This document shows positions 41,276 through 48,409 of a DNA stretch of 64,000 bases, piece after piece. The notes beneath the pieces are model-generated. The model had not been told where the DNA came from, did no database searches, and worked only from the letters and a program-made list of their open reading frames with translations. The DNA comes from Mediterraneibacter gnavus ATCC 29149 (GTDB lineage Bacteria; Bacillota; Clostridia; Lachnospirales; Lachnospiraceae). The position numbers and the translations under genes were made by a program. Each line of letters opens with the position of its first letter. Position 1 is the stretch's first letter. The stretch spans positions 2,685,001-2,749,000 of the forward strand of contig NZ_CP043051.1 of the NCBI RefSeq assembly GCF_008121495.1. The letters are read 5' to 3'.

Positions 41276-41378
41276 AAAGAAGATGAATTTTATGAAGCAA
41301 TGCTTGATTCTATTAGGCATGGTGGATTCATGAAGATGGAATAAAAGGTGAAAGTTTATCAAAATTATATAAAAAATA

Positions 41379-41408
41379 TTGACAGAGCTTACCTAATTGA
41401 TGTATAAT
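41379..41408 (+). promoter_or_regulatory. tRNA-Thr promoter
   Basis: TTGACA (41379-41384), 18 bases, TATAAT (41403-41408), 24 bases before the mature tRNA. Confidence 0.88.
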
Positions 41409-41432
41409 ATTAGTGTTGTGTTTATCACATAA

Positions 41433-41505
41433 GCTGCTATGGCGCAGTCGGTAGCGCGTCGCCTTGGTAAGGCGGAGGTCGGGGGTTCAAGTCCCCTTGG
41501 CAGCT
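41433..41505 (+). tRNA. tRNA-Thr (anticodon GGT)
   Basis: The 73-base cloverleaf has acceptor GCTGCTA and TGGCAGC, discriminator T, D-arm GCGCAGTCGGTAGCGC, anticodon loop TTGGTAA between CGCC and GGCG, and T-arm GGGGTTCAAGTCCCC. CCA is not encoded. It is a single-gene unit. Confidence 0.94.
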
Positions 41506-41540
41506 TGATGAAAATAGAAATTTTTGCCTGTTTATACAAA

Positions 41541-41569
41541 AAGAAAAAGCCGGGATATCATCGCCGGCT
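41541..41569 (-). terminator. Terminator-like hairpin on the minus strand
   Basis: AGCCGG (41548-41553) pairs with CCGGCT (41564-41569). On the minus strand the stem is followed by TTTTTCTTTTT. On the plus strand only A follows. It would stop leftward transcripts that read past the terminator at 41692 and protect tRNA-Thr from antisense reading. The span 41506-41691 holds no convincing gene. Confidence 0.6.
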
Positions 41570-41691
41570 GAAAAAAGGGGGAAAAGTATATATGAAAAAG
41601 CTTTTTGCTTTGTATGCATATAATATAGGCGAAAAGTGTGAGTAAACTGTGATGGTTCTATAAAAAAGAAATGAAAAATTAAAAAGAAAAT

Positions 41692-41739
41692 AAAAACTGC
41701 GGCAATATCTCTGATCAGACAGATACTGCCGCAATTTTT
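41692..41739. terminator. Bidirectional terminator before the small Xre gene
   Basis: TGCGGCA (41698-41704) pairs with TGCCGCA (41727-41733), extended inward by TATCT/AGATA after a mismatch. AAAAA stands before and TTTTT after, so it can act both ways. It ends the minus-strand Xre gene, whose stop overlaps the T-run. Confidence 0.88.
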
Positions 41740-41962
41740 ATGAATTTTCTTCCTCTTCTTCTACCAGCTTTAAAATATCAGTTAAATCGCATTTCAAATA
41801 TTCGCACAGTCTGGCGAGAATTTTCAGATCAATTCTGGATATCTTATTCTTACAGTAGTTGTTTAATTGGGTTCGTTGTAAATTGCAGTTTTTGCAGACG
41901 GAATTTTTGCTGATTCCTTTTTCTTTCATTACTACGTCCAAATCAATGATTATCTTATTCAT
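41738..41962 (-). CDS. Small Xre/Cro-type helix-turn-helix protein
   Basis: This 74-residue regulator starts at ATG 41962, with AGGTG 5 bases before it. A helix-turn-helix of the HTH_26 type fills nearly all of it: IIIDLDVVMKEKGISKNSVC, NLQRTQLNNYCKNKISRIDL, KILARLCEYLKCDLTDILKL, then an acidic end. It is divergent from a membrane-anchored protein gene, an arrangement seen also at 7.1-8.1 kb. It may repress that gene; the shared control region is A/T-rich. Confidence 0.85.
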   Translation of the reverse strand: MNKIIIDLDVVMKEKGISKNSVCKNCNLQRTQLNNYCKNKISRIDLKILARLCEYLKCDLTDILKLVEEEEENS

Positions 41963-41996
41963 ATCTACACCTGCCTTTCCTAAAGTATATGTGCAG

Positions 41997-42025
41997 TTGT
42001 ATAAAAATATAAGATGCAATATAAT
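41997..42025 (+). promoter_or_regulatory. Promoter of the membrane-anchored gene at 42.1 kb
   Basis: TTGTAT (41997-42002), 17 bases, TATAAT (42020-42025). It lies in the divergent space shared with the small Xre gene. Confidence 0.7.
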
Positions 42026-42074
42026 ATAGATGTAGAAATATACACCTGTATAAAAATTATAATGGAGAATGAAC

Positions 42075-42458
42075 GTGAAAAAGAAAAGAGATTTCAAGTA
42101 TATCATAATCATAGGAGTTCTGGCAGCGACGGGGTGGTTCCTTTTCCAGCAGAAACCGGACGTGCGGTCTACTACAGTCACTCATACAGATGGAGAGTAC
42201 AGGCTTTGGGTAGAGGTGAATGCGAACAGATGGACGATAGAAAACAGAGAGCAGTTTGCAGAAAAGTTGTTGAAAATGGTGGATGAAAATACATTTCAAA
42301 AGGTGCATTTCAGTGAAGATCTGGAAGAGCCGCACTGTATTATTTTCCGGGTATATCTCATGCCGTATCATTCGAACTGGGCATTTGAGGTGTACTGCCG
42401 CAAGCAGAAAAAGGACACGCATCGTTGGGAGATACGTGTCCGCGAGAATCATTTATAA
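42075..42458 (+). CDS. Membrane-anchored hypothetical protein
   Basis: The protein has about 127 residues. The GTG at 42075 is 7 bases after GGAG, while the ATG at 42069 is only 1 base after it, so GTG is the more likely start. A single N-terminal membrane anchor ([16 protein letters not shown]) is followed by an outside domain with [20 protein letters not shown] and [16 protein letters not shown]. No family is recognised. Its last codons overlap the convergent dtd gene by 6 bases. An alternative frame over the same DNA is not coding. Confidence 0.7.
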   Translation: MKKKRDFKYIIIIGVLAATGWFLFQQKPDVRSTTVTHTDGEYRLWVEVNANRWTIENREQFAEKLLKMVDENTFQKVHFSEDLEEPHCIIFRVYLMPYHSNWAFEVYCRKQKKDTHRWEIRVRENHL

Positions 42459-42899
42459 TGTTTCAGAATCTAAAATGATCGTAAATGGTCCGTCATTAAC
42501 AAGTGCAACCTTCATATCTGCACCAAATTCGCCGGTTTTCACGCAGGAAACAGACTGGCGGCATTTTGTGATGATATATTCATAGAGGGCATTGGCTTTA
42601 TCAGGAGCACCTGCTTCGATAAAGCTTGGACGGTTGCCCTTTTTGCAATTGGCATACAGTGTGAACTGAGAAACCAGAAGAAGGCTCCCGTTTACATCTG
42701 CAAGAGAAAGGTTGGTCTTTCCGTTTTCATCTTCGAAAATGCGCAGTCCGATCATTTTTTTGATCAGTTTGTCAGCAGTTTCCTGTGTGTCTGAATCAGA
42801 AACTCCGATCAATACCAGAAATCCTTTCTGGATTTTTCCGATGGTCTGATCTTCGACAGTTACGGAAGCTTCTGATACTCTCTGGATAATAAATCTCAT
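42453..42899 (-). CDS. dtd: D-aminoacyl-tRNA deacylase
   Basis: DTD removes D-amino acids from mischarged tRNA. The 148-residue protein matches the family in full: [20 protein letters not shown], the first active-site motif [20 protein letters not shown] (SQFTL), and the second [12 protein letters not shown] (the NxGPxT motif). The homodimer active site is made of these two motifs. It follows the nitroreductase gene by 21 bases with AGGAG at its start, so both are on one transcript. Confidence 0.96.
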   Translation of the reverse strand: MRFIIQRVSEASVTVEDQTIGKIQKGFLVLIGVSDSDTQETADKLIKKMIGLRIFEDENGKTNLSLADVNGSLLLVSQFTLYANCKKGNRPSFIEAGAPDKANALYEYIITKCRQSVSCVKTGEFGADMKVALVNDGPFTIILDSETL

Positions 42900-42920
42900 C
42901 TGTAGAATCTCCTGTCTGTT

Positions 42921-43439
42921 TTATTTGATAATCCGGATCTCTCCGATTTTGTGGATTTCCTTTTTGGGCGCGTCTGCCGGATATCCCAGAGCAGCCATTC
43001 CGTATACGACATGATCGGAAGGAATTTCAAACTCATCAAGCAGAGCACGGACTTCAGGATCATCACAGAGTGTGCGGAGCTGATTGATCCAGACAGAACC
43101 GATTCCGAAGGAATGTGCAGCCAGAAAGATGTTTTCCAGGGCACATGCATTGTCTTCCATACCGTGTGGATTTTCTTTTTGGTTGGAAGGGATGATAAGA
43201 ACCTGCGGACGGTACATATCATAGCCCTTTCGTCCAAGTTTTCGTCCGATGAGTTCTGCCAGCTGCTGGATTTTTTCCTGATTGCAGAGAACCGTAAACT
43301 TCCAGGTCTGCTTGCCCATACCGCTTGGGGCATAGATGGCAGCCTGCAGGATCTCGTTTAATTCGTTATCCGGAATTTCTTTTTGTAAAAATGCGCGGGT
43401 ACTTCTGCGGGTAAGCAGATTTTCTATGATTGCATTCAT
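42921..43439 (-). CDS. Nitroreductase-family flavoprotein
   Basis: This 172-residue FMN-binding oxidoreductase starts at ATG 43439, after AGGAGG. Motifs are the phosphate-binding RRSTRAFLQKEIPDNELNEI, AAIYAPSGMGKQTWKFTVL, an NPHGMEDNACALENIFLAAH segment, and YGMAALGYPADAPKK near the end. Such proteins use NAD(P)H to reduce nitro compounds or quinones, or act as flavin reductases; the substrate is not predictable. It is the first gene of the nitroreductase-dtd pair. Confidence 0.88.
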   Translation of the reverse strand: MNAIIENLLTRRSTRAFLQKEIPDNELNEILQAAIYAPSGMGKQTWKFTVLCNQEKIQQLAELIGRKLGRKGYDMYRPQVLIIPSNQKENPHGMEDNACALENIFLAAHSFGIGSVWINQLRTLCDDPEVRALLDEFEIPSDHVVYGMAALGYPADAPKKEIHKIGEIRIIK

Positions 43440-43671
43440 ATTCAACACCTCCTGAAATAAAATACTTTGATTTCTATTGTATACTTGTGTTCCGGGAAAG
43501 TCCAGAGAAACAGGTTGCAGAAAGGAATCTTTTGATCGGAAACTGATAGTAACAAAACGTGTCGAAAAAGATCGGGAAAATGGAAAACGCAGAAAAGATT
43601 CCATACGGAAGTATGGTATACTTAATGATAGTGAAAGTGGCGTTTTCATACAGACCAGGAGGGGACGAAGG

Positions 43672-44019
43672 ATGAAGAAAAATCTGGAGCCACTGAAAGA
43701 TGCACTGGAAGAGTTGGCAGATTTTGCACGCAAAATGGAACCAACAGAATATGCCTACTTCTACAGGCTGATGGAGCGCATGGAGAACAATGTGGAAATC
43801 TGTATTTTAGTGAGAGATGACAGATTGGAAAAACTGGAAGCAATTCTTAGACGGGACTGGAATCTGGTGAAGCGGATGTATGGTGATATGTGGAAAATGG
43901 ATTTACAGAATGAGAAAGAGAGGTATCGATTTTTACAGCTGCTGACAGAGATTGAATGGTATCTGGAGGGAAAAGGCCTGATGCGTATGGAAGAAAAAAG
44001 GTATGGTTATGCGAATTGA
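43672..44019 (+). CDS. Hypothetical helical protein
   Basis: The protein has 115 residues. ATG at 43672 follows AGGAGGGG at a workable distance; the longer upstream frame has no signal. It is almost entirely helical and charged (LKDALEELADFARKMEPTEY, AYFYRLMERMENN, MWKMDLQNEKERYRFLQLLT), with no membrane segment or catalytic motif. I recognise no family. A GGTATACTT element at about 43613 may be the -10. A strong hairpin follows at 44024, so this is a single-gene unit. Confidence 0.65.
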   Translation: MKKNLEPLKDALEELADFARKMEPTEYAYFYRLMERMENNVEICILVRDDRLEKLEAILRRDWNLVKRMYGDMWKMDLQNEKERYRFLQLLTEIEWYLEGKGLMRMEEKRYGYAN

Positions 44020-44023
44020 GAGA

Positions 44024-44064
44024 GCGGCAGATGCGACCGAAAGGGTGGTGATCTGCCGCACTTT
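44024..44064 (+). terminator. Hairpin terminator after the helical protein gene
   Basis: GCGGCAGAT (44024-44032) pairs perfectly with ATCTGCCGC (44051-44059), followed by ACTTTCTGCG. The T-run is short, so termination may be partial. Confidence 0.65.
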
Positions 44065-44071
44065 CTGCGTG

Positions 44072-44100
44072 TTGCGTCTTAAAAACGAATTTGGTATGAT
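44072..44100 (+). promoter_or_regulatory. Promoter of the cyuA-like gene
   Basis: TTGCGT (44072-44077), 17 bases, TATGAT (44095-44100), with TGG just before the -10. It is 34 bases before the start codon. Confidence 0.7.
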
Positions 44101-44133
44101 AAATAGCAGGAATACGGGAGCAAAGGAGATATT

Positions 44134-45429
44134 ATGGACAGAACGATTTATGATAATTATGTAAAAATCTTAAGAAAAGAACTGGTTCCGGCACTGGGGT
44201 GCACAGAGCCGATCGCTTTGGCCTATGCATCGGCAAAAGCAAGGGAAGTGCTGGGAGAGTTTCCGGAGCATATGACAGTCTGGTGCAGCGGGAATATCAT
44301 CAAGAATGTAAAAGGTGTGAAGGTTCCTAATTCCGGTGGGATGAAGGGTGTGGAAGCTGCAGCAGTACTGGGGCTTGCAGGCGGTGATCCTTCTCAGGCG
44401 CTGGAAGTGTTAGAAGCCGTGACCCAGACAGACATCAAAAGAACGAAGGAATTGCTTCGGGAATCATTTTGCGACTGCTGTTTAAAAGAAGGTGTGGCAA
44501 ATCTGTATATCGAAGTTCAGGTTGTAAACGGAGAAAATGAAGCGACAGTCATCATTGAGCAGGAGCATACCAATATTACAAGGATCGAGAAAAACGGAAA
44601 AATTGTGTATGCGCACAAGAAAGAAGTGTCAGGGGAAGAAATTGAGGTGGATAAAAGTCTGTTGAATCTGGCAGATATCCTTGTGTTTGCGCAGGAAGTG
44701 GATTTAAATGAGGTACGAGATGTGCTTGCCCGGCAGATCAGGTACAATTCCAGAATTGCAAAGGAAGGTCTGGAGCATGAATGGGGTGCCCAGGTTGGGC
44801 GGGTGATCGCAGAGGAATTCGGGACGACTGTACAGTGGAAGGCCGTGGCTTCGGCAGCGGCAGGATCAGATGCCAGAATGAGCGGATGCTCCCTGCCGGT
44901 CATTATTAATTCTGGTTCCGGTAATCAGGGGATGACCTGTTCTCTGCCGGTGATCGAATACGGAAAAGAGCTGAAAAAGAGTGAAGAAGAGATTTATCGT
45001 GCACTGTGTGTATCGAATCTGGTAGCACTGAATCAGAAGCGTTATATCGGCTCCCTTTCGGCCTATTGCGGCGCAGTTTGTGCGGCAGCAGGCGCAGGAG
45101 CAGGGATTACGTATCTGTGCGGCGGAAATCTGGAACAAATCCAGAATACGGTAGTCAATACGATCGCGGATGCAGGCGGGATCGTATGTGACGGTGCGAA
45201 GCCAAGCTGTGCTGCAAAAATTGCAACATCTCTGCAGGCTGCGATCTTAAGTCATAAGATGGCAATGCGCGGGCTGGTGTTTGGCAGTGGAGAGGGACTT
45301 GTCATGGACTGTCCGGAAGATACGATCAAGGCAGTCGGATATGTTGGAAGAGCGGGAATGAAGCAGACAGATGTAGAAATCCTGAATCTTATGATCGGAA
45401 AGACAAAAATAGAAGATATCGAAAAATAA
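44134..45429 (+). CDS. cyuA: L-cysteine desulfidase family protein (CyuA/YhaM, UPF0597)
   Basis: This family breaks cysteine down to pyruvate, ammonia and sulfide using a [4Fe-4S] cluster. The 431 residues carry the family start ELVPALGCTEPIALAYASAK, GNIIKNVKGVKVPNSGGMKG, and the cluster cysteines in the later motifs MSGCSLPVIINSGSGNQGMT, AYCGAVCAAAGAGAG and IVCDGAKPSCAAKIA. It was formerly annotated as serine dehydratase alpha subunit-like. Single gene with its own promoter and terminator. It runs counter to the cysK/cysE route, so control by cysteine level is likely. Confidence 0.9.
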   Translation: MDRTIYDNYVKILRKELVPALGCTEPIALAYASAKAREVLGEFPEHMTVWCSGNIIKNVKGVKVPNSGGMKGVEAAAVLGLAGGDPSQALEVLEAVTQTDIKRTKELLRESFCDCCLKEGVANLYIEVQVVNGENEATVIIEQEHTNITRIEKNGKIVYAHKKEVSGEEIEVDKSLLNLADILVFAQEVDLNEVRDVLARQIRYNSRIAKEGLEHEWGAQVGRVIAEEFGTTVQWKAVASAAAGSDARMSGCSLPVIINSGSGNQGMTCSLPVIEYGKELKKSEEEIYRALCVSNLVALNQKRYIGSLSAYCGAVCAAAGAGAGITYLCGGNLEQIQNTVVNTIADAGGIVCDGAKPSCAAKIATSLQAAILSHKMAMRGLVFGSGEGLVMDCPEDTIKAVGYVGRAGMKQTDVEILNLMIGKTKIEDIEK

Positions 45430-45436
45430 GAGAAAG

Positions 45437-45468
45437 ATCAGCCTCATGTAAAAAGGGGCTGATTTTTG
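45437..45468 (+). terminator. Terminator of the cyuA-like gene
   Basis: ATCAGCCTC (45437-45445) pairs with GGGGCTGAT (45455-45463, one G-T) and TTTTTG follows. Confidence 0.85.
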
Positions 45469-45487
45469 TAAGTAAAAGAAAAGCAGA

Positions 45488-45515
45488 TGAAACTTTTCAG
45501 AAGAAAATCCGGTCT
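45488..45515 (+). promoter_or_regulatory. ECF-type promoter before the sigma factor gene
   Basis: TGAAAC (45488-45493), 16 bases, CGGTCT (45510-45515). This resembles ECF promoters (TGAAAC-N16-CGT) rather than sigma-A ones, and lies about 48 bases before the ECF sigma gene. It suggests positive autoregulation. Confidence 0.6.
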
Positions 45516-45563
45516 AATGAGTGTAAAGCGGTTCAAAACAGCAGGAAAGCGGGGTGAGAGGTG

Positions 45564-46061
45564 ATGAAATATCTGGTAAAAAAGGCACAGAAGAAAGACG
45601 ATCAGGCATTTGTGGAGCTGATGGAGCGCTGTAAGAGCGGGATGTATAAAGTGGCAAGAAGTTATTTAAAGGATGATGCAGATATTGCGGATGCGATCCA
45701 GGAGACGGTGATCAATTGCTATGAACACATCGGGCGCCTGAAAAATGCAGATTATTTTAAGACATGGCTGACCAGGATCTTGATTAATAACTGCAAGGAT
45801 ATACTGGCAGCAGGAAAGCGGGTGTATCCTCTGGAGCAGATTGAAGAACAGGAGAATACGTGTATGGAGATGCAGAATTATGAATTTCAGGAATTGATGA
45901 ACTCTCTGGATGAAAAATACCGGATCGTGCTTCTTTTGTATTACGGAGAGGGATTTAAGATCAAAGAGATCGCACAAATACTGGAGATGGATGAGAATAC
46001 GGTGAAAACAAGGCTGTCCAGAGGACGAAAGAAATTTGAGCATGCGTATTCCATGTGTTAA
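45564..46061 (+). CDS. ECF-subfamily RNA polymerase sigma factor
   Basis: This 165-residue sigma-70-like factor has only regions 2 and 4. Region 2 spans about 10-75 (FVELMERCKSGMYKVARSYL, ADIADAIQETVINCYEHI, YFKTWLTRILINNC) and region 4 about 108-160 (LDEKYRIVLLLYYGEGFKIK, EIAQILEMDENTVKTRLSRG). A GTG lies one codon before the ATG at 45564; GGGGTGAG spacing favours the ATG. The next gene encodes its likely anti-sigma factor 16 bases later. The signal is unknown; the partner's large outside domain suggests envelope stress. Confidence 0.92.
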   Translation: MKYLVKKAQKKDDQAFVELMERCKSGMYKVARSYLKDDADIADAIQETVINCYEHIGRLKNADYFKTWLTRILINNCKDILAAGKRVYPLEQIEEQENTCMEMQNYEFQELMNSLDEKYRIVLLLYYGEGFKIKEIAQILEMDENTVKTRLSRGRKKFEHAYSMC

Positions 46062-46077
46062 AGAAGGAGGCAGTGAA

Positions 46078-47562
46078 ATGAAGAAAGACTATTCTGTAGA
46101 TGAGATGAAAAAAATTATGGGAAAGGATATGGAGGTTCCGAAATCTGTGGATGAGGGAATGAAAAAAGCGTATGAACAGCTTGGAATTCAGACCACGAGA
46201 AGACACAACAGAAAATATAAACTTTGGACAGGTCTGGCAGCGGCAGCAGTACTGCCGGCAGGGCTTTCCATCACGGCGTTTGCGGTGACAAAATATCTCA
46301 ATGTAACGCGAAGTGAGGAGGGGGACACACTCCAGTATCAGATTGAAGTGGATACAAAGCAGAAAGAGGCGCATCAGATCAAGGTGGAGCCGACCTATAT
46401 GCCGGATGGGTATGAATATCAGGAAGAAGGTCCATATGGCGGAAAGTGGCATAATAAAGAGACCAACAGTGGGATTTCCATCATACCGTATAATGCGGCA
46501 GAGCTTTACAAGATGTCCAGAGTGGATGAAGATTCTTTTCGGAAATTCCGTAAGGAAAGCCGGGTAAAGACATCAGATACAGAGAATACCAAACTGGATC
46601 TGTTTTTGATGGACTCGGAATATGTGGACAGTGAGAAGACAGAGAAAATGTTATATCTTTTCAATGAAGAAGAGGGATATGGAATTTATATCCACAATAC
46701 GAGCGATCTTCCACAGGAAGAGATTGAAAAAGTGGCAGAAGGGTTGAAGGTTACCGTTCTGGATGAGACTGTACCATATCCTTCGGAGGAAGAGATCCAG
46801 ACGGAAATCGAAGAAAAGAAATGGCTGGAAGAAATGGAAGCGCAGGCGGGAAATACGATTCCGGCAGAAGGCGTGCGTTCAATCGGTGAGGAGATCAAAA
46901 ATCCGTTCAGAGATGAGAATTCAACAGAGTTTGAAGATATCCGGTTTACGGTCAAGGATATCAAAATTCAGGATACGCTGCCGGTCGATCAGTTTCCAAG
47001 AGAAAACTATGCCCAGTATGAAGATGAGGTTGCTCTGTGGGTGAATGAAGACACCTCTCTGAAACCGCATGAGAGATATGTGCTCGATGCAGGAGAATGG
47101 GGTACAACGGATGCAATGGCAAACAAAGAGGCAGAAACGGTCAATTCCAAGTATGTAGTTGTAAAGATGCAGGCAGAGAATTGTTCTGATTTCCAGACAG
47201 AGTGGAATGCAAGCGGGGGAATCAGCATCGCTCCGGATCTGGCATACATGAAGACCAATGAGGACGGAAGCCTGTCAAGGGCAGATTATCAGCTGGTGGG
47301 AGCGAATGAAAATTATAACCTGCAGTGGACAGCCGGAAACGGGGCATCTTTCCCGATTTATTTTGACAAGATCTACTATACAGAAGGCGTGCAGAGAATG
47401 AAAGATGCATTCTTCCGGCCGCTGGCAGCAGGAGAAACACTGGAATATACACTGGTTTATGTGGCGGATGAGGATCAGCTGGATTCCTTATATCTGGATA
47501 TATATCCGGGATATGGAAACACAGAGGAAGGTGTAGCCGCTCCATATGTAAAAGTAAAATAA
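46078..47562 (+). CDS. Anti-sigma factor with large extracytoplasmic domain
   Basis: The protein has 494 residues. ATG at 46078 follows AAGGAGG. A short cytoplasmic N-terminus (KKDYSVDEMKKIMGKDMEVP) would bind the sigma factor, one membrane helix spans about 49-70, and about 420 residues lie outside. The first outside part has DUF4367/DUF4179-like features (VEPTYMPDGYEYQEEGPYGG). The rest is beta-rich (WVNEDTSLKPHERYVLDAGE; AAGETLEYTLVYVADEDQLD), probably a second Ig-like domain. It pairs with the ECF sigma gene. No classical zinc anti-sigma motif is visible. Confidence 0.85.
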   Translation: MKKDYSVDEMKKIMGKDMEVPKSVDEGMKKAYEQLGIQTTRRHNRKYKLWTGLAAAAVLPAGLSITAFAVTKYLNVTRSEEGDTLQYQIEVDTKQKEAHQIKVEPTYMPDGYEYQEEGPYGGKWHNKETNSGISIIPYNAAELYKMSRVDEDSFRKFRKESRVKTSDTENTKLDLFLMDSEYVDSEKTEKMLYLFNEEEGYGIYIHNTSDLPQEEIEKVAEGLKVTVLDETVPYPSEEEIQTEIEEKKWLEEMEAQAGNTIPAEGVRSIGEEIKNPFRDENSTEFEDIRFTVKDIKIQDTLPVDQFPRENYAQYEDEVALWVNEDTSLKPHERYVLDAGEWGTTDAMANKEAETVNSKYVVVKMQAENCSDFQTEWNASGGISIAPDLAYMKTNEDGSLSRADYQLVGANENYNLQWTAGNGASFPIYFDKIYYTEGVQRMKDAFFRPLAAGETLEYTLVYVADEDQLDSLYLDIYPGYGNTEEGVAAPYVKVK

Positions 47563-47576
47563 GTGGTTTAGATTTC

Positions 47577-47605
47577 TTTACAGAAAATGGAAAAACGCCT
47601 ATACT
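47577..47605 (+). promoter_or_regulatory. Promoter of the Nudix gene
   Basis: TTTACA (47577-47582), 17 bases, TATACT (47600-47605), 38 bases before the start codon, with GGAGG in the leader. Confidence 0.8.
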
Positions 47606-47643
47606 GTTAGGAAAAGAAGGATTCGGACAGGAGGCAAAAACAG

Positions 47644-48348
47644 ATGGCGGCGTTTTTAAAAGAAATTGAAAAATTTTACGGGACAAAAGAGAAAAACCGG
47701 CAGGGTGAGGATCTGGAGACGTTTCTGGAGCATTATGATCCCCGCAAATATGAGACACCGAGCTGTACCACAGATGCGGTAATCTTTTCTATAACAGGAG
47801 AGCTTCTGGAGGTGAATCAGCTGAAAGTGCTTCTGGTGCGAAGGAGCAATCATCCAAGCATCGGGTTCTGGGCGCTGCCCGGCGGGTTTGCCGAAATGAG
47901 GGAAAATCTGGAGGATACAGCAAGACGGGAACTGGAAGAAGAGACCGGAGTAAAAGATCTTCCATTGGAACAGTTTGCAGTATATGGAGATTATGACAGA
48001 GATCCGAGGACCCGTGTGATCACAACGGCATATCTGTCGCTTGTGAACGAGCAGGACATCACGGTACGGGCAGGGGATGATGCGGCGGACGCGGCATGGT
48101 GCAGCCTCTGCCTGAAAGAAAAGGAAGTCCACACAGGAGAAGTCAGCAGAAAAGTCTGGCAGCTTCATGTGTCAAATGAAGAGAAGGGGCTGGATACCCG
48201 GGCGGAAGTTGAAGAGACATGCAGGGAAGGGCTGATTCGGGAGCGAAAGTTTCAGGTGCTCACAGGCGGAGAGATTGCAGTAGATCACGCGGCGATCATT
48301 GTACAGGCAATGTGTATTCTGGCAGACCGCCTTTTAGAAAAGAGATAA
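47644..48348 (+). CDS. Nudix hydrolase
   Basis: The protein has 234 residues. The Nudix domain (about 40-170) has the box GGFAEMRENLEDTARRELEE-ETGV, a full match to GX5EX7REUXEEXGU with U hydrophobic. The sequence before the box, VLLVRRSNHPSIGFWALPGG, is typical of ADP-ribose or NAD-related Nudix proteins and NrtR-like regulators. The C-terminal ~65 residues (EETCREGLIRERKFQVLTGG, EIAVDHAAIIVQAM) are helical, without a clear winged helix, so I call it an enzyme and not a regulator. Single gene with its own promoter and terminator. Confidence 0.9.
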   Translation: MAAFLKEIEKFYGTKEKNRQGEDLETFLEHYDPRKYETPSCTTDAVIFSITGELLEVNQLKVLLVRRSNHPSIGFWALPGGFAEMRENLEDTARRELEEETGVKDLPLEQFAVYGDYDRDPRTRVITTAYLSLVNEQDITVRAGDDAADAAWCSLCLKEKEVHTGEVSRKVWQLHVSNEEKGLDTRAEVEETCREGLIRERKFQVLTGGEIAVDHAAIIVQAMCILADRLLEKR

Positions 48349-48362
48349 AAAGACAAAAAAGT

Positions 48363-48409
48363 ACTGGTATCGGCAGTGTGAAAAAGTACCTGCCGATACC
48401 AGTTTTTTA
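48363..48409. terminator. Strong bidirectional terminator
   Basis: ACTGGTATCGGCAG (48363-48376) and CTGCCGATACCAGT (48390-48403) form a perfect 14-bp stem, with AAAAAAG before and TTTTTT after. It separates the convergent Nudix and transporter genes; the T-run touches the transporter stop. Confidence 0.95.

Noticed and set aside
41439-41645. Plus-strand frame across tRNA-Thr
   Set aside because: It begins inside the tRNA and lacks a ribosome-binding site; the short ATG frame at 41592 is only 17 codons.
42014-42286. 90-residue plus-strand frame overlapping the anchored protein gene
   Set aside because: The frame starting at 42075 has a ribosome-binding site, membrane anchor and better composition; this one does not.
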